Shown: piece by piece, positions 58,751 to 64,000 of the stretch
Position numbering within the stretch: the first letter of the stretch is position 1
Layout: every line of letters begins with the position of its first letter
Source of the DNA: CAYQMF01 sp964418595
Lineage (GTDB): Bacteria; Planctomycetota; UBA1135; UBA2386
Direction of reading: 5' to 3'
Assembly (NCBI GenBank): GCA_964418595.1
Contig: CAYQMF010000011.1
Coordinates: 1-64,000 of the forward strand
DNA: 64,000 bases
Notes under the pieces: model-generated
The model's database searches: none
What the model saw: only the letters and a program-made list of their open reading frames with translations
What the model was told of the DNA's origin: nothing
Translations under genes and position numbers: made by a program

Positions 58751-58756
58751 ATGTTA
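58751..58756 (-). promoter_or_regulatory. TAACAT, -10-like element for the sigma/FecR pair
   Basis: Minus-strand GC-TAACAT, about 45 nt before the ATG at 58706 and just outside the repeat copy. Confidence 0.4.
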
Positions 58757-58769
58757 GCGAGATCACCGA

Positions 58770-58956
58770 CCATCGCGGCCGGCGGCCGCAACCCTTCGGG
58801 CTTGGTTGCGTCGCTACGCGACGCCAGAAAGGGCCGCCGGCGATGGCCATCGTCGGGGCCTCCAGGGCCGCTCGGTGCTCGCGAACAACCACGGCAGCCG
58901 CGATTGCGACCTCGCCAGATCTGCGCGCCGCGACAATCCGCGACCCTTCCAGCCCA
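58770..58956. repeat. Dispersed GC-rich intergenic repeat, short copy
   Basis: Shares a 25-nt block (58770-58794) and a ~69-nt block (58807-58875) with 8128-8450, and ends with a degenerate form of its 19-nt border (58938-58956). Relative to the long copy it lacks about 130 nt between the two blocks. It sits between divergent genes. Confidence 0.75.
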
Positions 58957-58962
58957 GAGACC

Positions 58963-58968
58963 TATGCT
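58963..58968 (+). promoter_or_regulatory. TATGCT, -10-like element
   Basis: TATGCT, 7 nt, GTG (58976). It overlaps the alternative ATG at 58964 and so argues against that codon. Confidence 0.45.
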
Positions 58969-58975
58969 CCGCGCC

Positions 58976-59686
58976 GTGCGCCTCTACACCGGAACCAGCG
59001 GCTTCAGCTATGAGGCGTGGCGAGGGCCCTTCTACCCGAGCGACCTCCCCGCCGCCGGCTGGTTGGCCTTCTACGCGAGCCAGCTCGGTGCCGTCGAGAT
59101 CAACAACACCTTCTATCGCATGCCCAAGCCCGCGGTGGTGGCGGGCTGGCGCGCGCAGGTGCCGGAATCGTTCCGGTTCGCGGTCAAGGCCAGCCGGCGC
59201 ATCACCCACTTCCAGAAGCTCGCGAACACCGGGGACTCGGTCCGCCTCCTCGCCCAGGCGATCGACGAACTCGGCGCCACACGCGGCCCGGTCCTGTTCC
59301 AAGTGCCGCGTCACATCCGCGCCGACACGCCGCTCCTGCGTGCCTTCCTGGCCGGTCTGCCCGAGGGCCTCGTGCCGGTGTTCGAGTTCCAGCATCCGTC
59401 GTGGGACGAGGACGCCACGCGCAATGTCCTCGCCGAGCGGAGCGCCGTGGTGTGCGTCAACGACGAGATCACGGAAGGCCTGCCGCCGCTGCACGCTACG
59501 GGACGGATCGGCTACCTGCGCCTGCGTCGCGAGGACTACGACGACGCGAGCCTGCGCGCGCTCGCCGCCGCGCTCCGCGCCCAGCCCTGGGACGAGGCCT
59601 ACACCTTCTTCAAGCACGAGGACGCCGGGGCGGGTCCGCGCCTGGCGCGCCGGTTCGCGACCCTGTTCACCTCGGAATCCACGTGA
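58976..59686 (+). CDS. DUF72 family protein (TIM-barrel)
   Basis: 236 residues from GTG (VRLYTGTSGFSYEAWRGPFY), which is exactly where DUF72 proteins usually begin. VEINNTFYRMPK, FRFAVKASRRITHF and the late YTFFKHEDAGAGPRLARRF are family motifs. DUF72 proteins (YecE-like) are TIM-barrel proteins of unsettled function. The next gene follows 32 nt downstream and is probably co-transcribed. Confidence 0.88.
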   Translation: MRLYTGTSGFSYEAWRGPFYPSDLPAAGWLAFYASQLGAVEINNTFYRMPKPAVVAGWRAQVPESFRFAVKASRRITHFQKLANTGDSVRLLAQAIDELGATRGPVLFQVPRHIRADTPLLRAFLAGLPEGLVPVFEFQHPSWDEDATRNVLAERSAVVCVNDEITEGLPPLHATGRIGYLRLRREDYDDASLRALAAALRAQPWDEAYTFFKHEDAGAGPRLARRFATLFTSEST

Positions 59687-59718
59687 GCCGGCCGCGACAC
59701 GACGCGAAGATCCCGCGC

Positions 59719-60660
59719 ATGCGCTGCCTCCTCCTCCTCGCGGCCACACTCGCCCTCGGCGGCTGCGCCGAGCAGCGCTCGGCGGCGGGGGATGGATTCG
59801 CCGGCGCCCTGGCGCGCGCGCGGGCGCGGGGCACGCTCCTCCTCGTGCACTTCCGACTGCCGGGTCGCCCGCTCAGCGACGCGATGGACGCCGCGATCGC
59901 GCACGATGTCGCGACGCTCGGCGAGTTCGAGCAGGTGCGCCTCGACGCGGAGATCGAGATCGCGCGCTATCGCGCGCTCGTCGGTGGCGGGGTCCGCGCC
60001 GGTGCCGGACTCGCCACCTGCGCGGTCGATCTCGATGGAGCTCCCCTCGCCGTCCACACCGGCTACCTCGGCCCGGACGCGCTCACCGCGTTCGCCGCCA
60101 GGACTCGCGCCTTGCGCGACGACCTCGGCGACGTGCTCGGCGCGATCGCGGCGCGACCGACCGACCCGGAACTCCGGCTGCGTCTCGCCGACACCCACCT
60201 CCGCCTCGGCCGGCGCGGCGTCGCGAAGGACAAGCTGCGCGCCGTGCACGACGAAGGCTGCGAGCCATGGTCGAGCCGCGCCGCGGCCGCGCTGGCCCGG
60301 ATCGCCGTCGACGACGGCGACCTCGAGGGCGCCCGCGACTGGCTCGCGCGCGTCGCACCGCGCGCGGACCTCGCGCCCGGCATCGCCCTCACCAACGGGC
60401 TGCTGCAGCTCGCCGACTGCGAACCCCGGCGGGCGCGCGCGACGCTGGAGGCCGCGAGCGCCGCCTATCCGGCGCACGCGGAGATGCCGACGCTGCTGCT
60501 CGCGCTGGGCCAGGCGCTGCGCGAGGCCGGCGCCGACGCCGACGCACTCGCGACCTTCGCCGACATCGCGGCGCGCTTGCCCGGCTCGCCGGCCGCATCG
60601 CGCGCCACGGAGCTGGCCGCGCACGTGCGCAGCGGCGACCACGGACATTCCCACGACTGA
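59719..60660 (+). CDS. Lipoprotein with thioredoxin-like and TPR-like regions
   Basis: 313 residues (MRCLLLLAATLALGGC, lipid Cys16). A GTG at 59683 that overlaps the DUF72 stop would add 12 residues. Residues ~30-135 look like a thioredoxin fold (GTLLLVHFRLPGRPLSDAMD, EQVRLDAEIEIARYRAL, LATCAVDLDG) but there is no C-x-x-C, so no redox activity is expected. The rest is TPR-like helical pairs (PELRLRLADTHLRLGRRGVA). Extracytoplasmic, probably a scaffold. It ends His-Gly-His-Ser-His-Asp, a short metal-binding-like tail. Confidence 0.7.
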   Translation: MRCLLLLAATLALGGCAEQRSAAGDGFAGALARARARGTLLLVHFRLPGRPLSDAMDAAIAHDVATLGEFEQVRLDAEIEIARYRALVGGGVRAGAGLATCAVDLDGAPLAVHTGYLGPDALTAFAARTRALRDDLGDVLGAIAARPTDPELRLRLADTHLRLGRRGVAKDKLRAVHDEGCEPWSSRAAAALARIAVDDGDLEGARDWLARVAPRADLAPGIALTNGLLQLADCEPRRARATLEAASAAYPAHAEMPTLLLALGQALREAGADADALATFADIAARLPGSPAASRATELAAHVRSGDHGHSHD

Positions 60661-60667
60661 GATCACC

Positions 60668-61690
60668 ATGACCCCTCTCCTCACGCTCGTCCTCTCCCTC
60701 GCCATCGCCCCGCAGGAGTCCGAAGTGAAGCCACCGACGCCGCCCCCCGCCGTGCCCGTCGCCGCCACCGTGCCCGAACTCGGCACCGGCGCGCATCGCT
60801 ACCGCTGGCAGAGCGGCTGGGGCAAGCTCGCCGACGGCAAGGACCTCGGCAACACGCACGGCTGCATCGCGGTCGACGACGACGGCCTCATCTACGTCAA
60901 CACCGACACCGAGCACGCCGTGATGGTCTTCGACGCCGACGGCAAGCTCGTCCGCACCTGGGGCAAGGAGTTCCAGGGTGGCCTGCACGGCATGACGCAC
61001 GTGCGTGAGGGCGACGACGAGTTCCTGTACCTCGCGCACATCGGCCGCCACGAGATCGCCAAGGCGACGCTCTCCGGCAAGATCCTCTGGACGATGAAGG
61101 CGCCCAAGGCCGCCGGCGTCTACGCCAACGACAACGAGTACCGGCCCACCAGCGTCGCGGTGGCGAAGAGCGGCGACATCTACGCCGCCGACGGCTACGG
61201 CAAGTCGTGGATCCACCAGTACGACGCCAACCTGGAGTACGTGCGTTCCTTCGGTGGCCCGGGCACGGAGCCCGGCAAGCTCCGCGCGCCGCACGGCATC
61301 TGGATCGACACGCGCGTCGAGCCGAACGTGCTCGTCGTGTGCGATCGCGAGAACAACCGGCTGCAGATCTTCGGGCTCGACGGGACGCACCAGCGCGTGC
61401 TGCAAGGCGACGTGCGGCGGCCGTGCAACGTGTACGTGCGCGGCGAGGACGCGGTCGTGGCCGACCTCGCCGGTCGCGTGACGATCTTCGACAAGGACTG
61501 GAAGGTCGTCGCCCACCTCGGCGACAACCCCGACCCCAAGAAGTGGGCACAGAACGGGGTGCCCAAGGAGGAGTGGGCCGACGGCGTGTTCATCTCGCCG
61601 CACTCGGCGGCGTGGGATGCGAAGGGCGACCTGTACGTGATGGACTGGCTCCGCTTCGGCCGCGTCAGCAAGCTCGCGCGCCAGCGCTGA
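60668..61690 (+). CDS. Exported NHL-repeat beta-propeller protein
   Basis: 340 residues with a signal peptide (MTPLLTLVLSLAIAPQ). Six-bladed NHL-type propeller: GCIAVDDDGLIYVNTDTEHA, VFDADGKLVRTWGKE, SVAVAKSGDIYAADGYG, LVVCDRENNRLQIFGLDG. The fold resembles the lyase domain of peptidylglycine alpha-amidating enzymes, but I cannot confirm the zinc and calcium ligands. It begins 7 nt after the previous gene, same operon. Its stop codon lies in the left arm of a hairpin. Confidence 0.8.
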   Translation: MTPLLTLVLSLAIAPQESEVKPPTPPPAVPVAATVPELGTGAHRYRWQSGWGKLADGKDLGNTHGCIAVDDDGLIYVNTDTEHAVMVFDADGKLVRTWGKEFQGGLHGMTHVREGDDEFLYLAHIGRHEIAKATLSGKILWTMKAPKAAGVYANDNEYRPTSVAVAKSGDIYAADGYGKSWIHQYDANLEYVRSFGGPGTEPGKLRAPHGIWIDTRVEPNVLVVCDRENNRLQIFGLDGTHQRVLQGDVRRPCNVYVRGEDAVVADLAGRVTIFDKDWKVVAHLGDNPDPKKWAQNGVPKEEWADGVFISPHSAAWDAKGDLYVMDWLRFGRVSKLARQR

Positions 61691-61790
61691 GAGGCTGTGC
61701 AAGAAACGAGGCTACAGCCTCTCAGCACGTCCCTCGCGGCCGCCTCGGCGGCCGCGGCAGAGCCTGAGAGAGGCTTGTGTCTCAGGCTCT
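61688..61790. terminator. Three consecutive perfect hairpins between convergent genes
   Basis: Hairpin 1: TGAGAGGCTGT/ACAGCCTCTCA, 11 bp, 15-nt loop (61688-61724). Hairpin 2: GCGGCCGC-CTCG-GCGGCCGC (61736-61755). Hairpin 3: AGAGCCTGAGA/TCTCAGGCTCT, 11 bp, 10-nt loop (61759-61790). The region joins the ends of two converging genes, so bidirectional termination is the simplest role. No long T tract is present. Hairpins 1 and 3 share the GAGAGGCT word. Confidence 0.7.
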
Positions 61791-61793
61791 GAG

Positions 61794-62705
61794 CTACCCG
61801 CCGCGGCCGTGCTCGCCGACCGCCTTGGACTCCGGCAGGTCGACGTCGGTCGCGCCCTGCGCGCGCACCTCGCGTCGCGCTGCCTCGAGTGCGTGCTGGA
61901 GCCGGCTCGCCGCCGCGTCGTCGCCGGGCGGCAGCGCGGGTTCGCGCAGCGCGCGAGCGGCGAACGAGGCGCCGGCGCGCTCCGCGTGCACGATCAGGCG
62001 GGCCCGCGTGCCCAGGGTCGGCTCGAACGCGAGCAGGGCTTCGCCGAGGCGCAGCGCGGAATCGCGCTCGCGCAGCGCCAGCATCGCCTCGTAGTCCATG
62101 AGCGCCTCGCGCCGGACGCGTATGGCGCCGGTGCGCGCGGGGAAGAGTCCGCGTCCCACCAGCCTGCGCCGCACGTCGGCATACGCGGCGGTGGCCGCCG
62201 CAACCTTGGCCTGCGGGTCCGCGCAGGTCGTGCGCAGCGCGGCGTAGCGTCGCGCACGCCAGAGGTCGGGACGCGCGCACCACGCCAGGGTGGCGAGGTC
62301 GGCGTCGGGTCGGGTGCGGAGCAGGTCCTCGTACAGGTCGGCGGTGCGGGCACCTTCCCCCAGGGCGCTGTTGAAGGCCACGAGGCGGACGATGGGGTCG
62401 ATCGCCGCGGGCGTCTTCCGGATCGCTTCGACCAGGGCGTCGCGACGCGCGACGAGAGCGGCGCGCGTCGGCGGATGGAGGCGGCCCAGGCGCACGAGTT
62501 GTTCGAGCAGCGTGGCGCGATCTGTGTCTTCGACGGCGGCGTCGAGTCCGCCGAGCCACAGACGCTGCGCACCCTCGACGTCGCCGGCGCGCGCACACGC
62601 CAGTCCGGCCTCCAGCGCGGTCGGCGCCGGCGAACCCTGCGCCGGTTGGACCGGCGGCTGGGCCAGTGCCAGCAGGCACGCGACATGGGTGGCACCGAGG
62701 ATCAC
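61794..62705 (-). CDS. Exported helical (TPR-like) protein
   Basis: 303 residues from GTG (VILGATHVACLLALAQ signal). The start is five bases after a TAGGCT element. The mature part is helical and Ala/Arg-rich with TPR-like spacing (LEAGLACARAGDVEGAQRLW, YADVRRRLVGRGLFPARTGA). No catalytic motif. It is divergent from the amidase and convergent with the NHL protein. The function is unknown. Confidence 0.6.
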   Translation of the reverse strand: MILGATHVACLLALAQPPVQPAQGSPAPTALEAGLACARAGDVEGAQRLWLGGLDAAVEDTDRATLLEQLVRLGRLHPPTRAALVARRDALVEAIRKTPAAIDPIVRLVAFNSALGEGARTADLYEDLLRTRPDADLATLAWCARPDLWRARRYAALRTTCADPQAKVAAATAAYADVRRRLVGRGLFPARTGAIRVRREALMDYEAMLALRERDSALRLGEALLAFEPTLGTRARLIVHAERAGASFAARALREPALPPGDDAAASRLQHALEAARREVRAQGATDVDLPESKAVGEHGRGG

Positions 62706-62710
62706 GGGGA

Positions 62711-62716
62711 AGCCTA
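62711..62716 (-). promoter_or_regulatory. TAGGCT, -10-like element
   Basis: Minus strand TAGGCT, 5 nt, GTG (62705). Confidence 0.35.
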
Positions 62717-62840
62717 CTCCAGGTGCGTGGTGGCTGGCCGCATGGTCGGGCTCCGGGTAAGGATGAGCCGCGCCCCCCCCGAACGTCCCGCGCCATCCCG
62801 TCGCTGGCATGGCGAGAGTGCCACGCAACCCTTGCCGCCC

Positions 62841-64000
62841 ATGCACGAGACCCACGCATCGTCGCGCCGTTCCTTCCTGGCTGGAGCCTGCGCCGGCATC
62901 GCGTTGCCCGGCCCCACCACACCTGCCCATGCGCCCCGCTCCGAGCGCGACGACAAGGATGACCTCGCCGCCGCCCAGCGGCTGTTCGGCCTCCAGTTCA
63001 GCGACGCCGAACTCGCGCAGGCGGCGCCCTCGATGCGCGAGCAGCGCGACGGCTACGCCGCCATGCGCGCGCACGCAGTCGCACGCTTCACCGACCCGGC
63101 GTTCCAGTTCGACCCCGTCCCCCCCGGTCACGTGTCCGCTCCGCACGAACCCGCAGAGCCGTTCGCCGAGGTCGCGGTCGACCTTGGCCGGACCGCCGAC
63201 CCCGACCTCGCGTTCGCGTCGGTCGCCGAACTGCAGACCTTGCTGCGGCGAGGGATCGTCACCTCGCGCCGGCTCACCGAACTCGCCCTCGCCCGGCTGG
63301 CACGCTTCGATGGCGAGCTGCTCTGCACGGTCACCGCGATGCGCGAGCACGCACTCGCCGCCGCCGACCGCGCCGACGCCGAACTGCAGGCCGGACGCCC
63401 GCGCTCGCCACTGCACGGCATCCCGTTCGGCGCCAAGGACCTGCTCGCCCACCCCGCCGCGCCGACGACGTTCGGGGCCGAGCCCTTCCGCGAGCAGGTG
63501 CTCGATGTCACCGCCACCGTGCTCGAACGCCTCGAGCGCGCCGGCGCGGTGCTCGTCGCCAAGCTGTCGCTCGGCGCGCTGGCGATGGGCGACCGCTGGT
63601 TCAAGGGCGTGACCCACAACCCCTGGAACCCGACGCAGGGGTCCAGCGGTTCGTCCGCGGGCTCGGCTGCTGCCACGGCCGCGGGTCTCGTGCCGTTCGC
63701 GCTCGGCTCGGAGACGTTGGGTTCGATCCTCTCGCCCGCGGTGCGCTGCAGCGTCGCCGGCCTGCGCCCCACCTTCGGTGCGGTGCCGCGCTACGGCGCG
63801 ATGGCACTGTCGTGGACGATGGACAAGCTCGGCGTGCTGGCGCGCAACGCCGAGGATCTCGCGTTGGTTTTCGACGTGATCCGCGGCCCCGACGGTCGCG
63901 ATCTGGCGACGCGCGCCGCCGGCTTCCCGTGGCGACGCACTGCAGACCTGCGCGGCATGCGCATCGGCGTGCTCGACACGCCGCGCGGCGACTTCACGCG
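62841..64000 (+). CDS. Amidase-signature family protein with Tat-like signal, 3' end outside the window
   Basis: 386 codons visible, no stop before the edge. The N-terminus SSRRSFLAGACAGIALPG is a Tat-type signal. The amidase core begins after ~130 residues: Lys199 in GIPFGAKDLL, the cis-Ser 271 in SGSSAGSAAATAAGLVPFAL, and the nucleophile Ser295 in LGSETLGSIL, spaced 24 residues from the cis-Ser as in GatA. The usual G-G-S-I-R has Leu before and after the Gly-Ser-Ile. It cleaves an amide bond; the exported location argues against the GatCAB tRNA role. The substrate is unknown. Confidence 0.9.
   Translation, partial: MHETHASSRRSFLAGACAGIALPGPTTPAHAPRSERDDKDDLAAAQRLFGLQFSDAELAQAAPSMREQRDGYAAMRAHAVARFTDPAFQFDPVPPGHVSAPHEPAEPFAEVAVDLGRTADPDLAFASVAELQTLLRRGIVTSRRLTELALARLARFDGELLCTVTAMREHALAAADRADAELQAGRPRSPLHGIPFGAKDLLAHPAAPTTFGAEPFREQVLDVTATVLERLERAGAVLVAKLSLGALAMGDRWFKGVTHNPWNPTQGSSGSSAGSAAATAAGLVPFALGSETLGSILSPAVRCSVAGLRPTFGAVPRYGAMALSWTMDKLGVLARNAEDLALVFDVIRGPDGRDLATRAAGFPWRRTADLRGMRIGVLDTPRGDFT

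Noticed and set aside
1..64000. CRISPR arrays, tRNA or rRNA genes, insertion sequences, integrases
   Set aside because: I scanned for regular short repeats, cloverleaf-type sequences and transposase motifs and found none that hold up. Direct computation with tRNAscan or an IS database could still find something I missed.

Overview
The window is about 70% GC and has the gene content of a planctomycete (Planctomycetota). It carries many signal-peptide proteins that share one C-terminal beta-rich domain, plus sulfatases, a CotH/lamin-tail protein, ELWxxDGT and kelch propellers, an ECF-sigma/Ser-Thr-kinase pair, an ECF-sigma/FecR pair and a V-type ATPase operon. The phylum call is inference from this repertoire; no rRNA or tRNA gene is present to test it.

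Layout. 1-5.1 kb is a gene-decay zone: the 5' end of a uvrA on the minus strand, a Vsr fragment fused in frame to a secretory C-terminal domain, a frameshifted and truncated Ser/Thr kinase, small orphan ORFs, and a second copy of the uvrA 5' segment at 4973-5042. 5.1-26 kb is mostly exported proteins: a HEAT-repeat protein, an ELWxxDGT protein, an SGNH hydrolase, two sulfatases, a caspase/FGE-fold lipoprotein, a CotH/lamin-tail protein, and a PhyH-type dioxygenase. 26-36.4 kb holds a degenerate GspF, a hybrid histidine kinase, a PLP aminotransferase, an FHA-GAF-adenylate cyclase, a subtilase, and a two-gene cassette encoding a probable peptidoglycan hydrolase.

36.4-51.2 kb reads as an ion-coupled uptake island. 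It has an SSS symporter with a 50-residue membrane partner, a seven-gene V-ATPase operon (E, DUF2764, A, B, D, I, K) with hutD translationally coupled to its end, an APC permease, and two tandem NSS symporters, each overlapping a 36-residue membrane peptide gene. The K subunit has the residue set that binds Na+ in Enterococcus NtpK, so a sodium cycle linking the ATPase and the symporters is a reasonable hypothesis.

51.3-64 kb holds a TPR Ser/Thr kinase with its sigma factor, folA-thyA, a PAS-diguanylate cyclase, the sigma/FecR pair, a DUF72 gene with two exported proteins, a convergent intergenic region made of three perfect hairpins, and the 5' part of an amidase that runs off the window.

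Two genome-wide habits show up. Nine gene starts have a TANNNT element ending 5-11 nt before the start codon, the signature of leaderless or nearly leaderless mRNAs, and this settles several GTG starts. A GC-rich dispersed intergenic repeat occurs at 8.1-8.45 kb and 58.77-58.96 kb.
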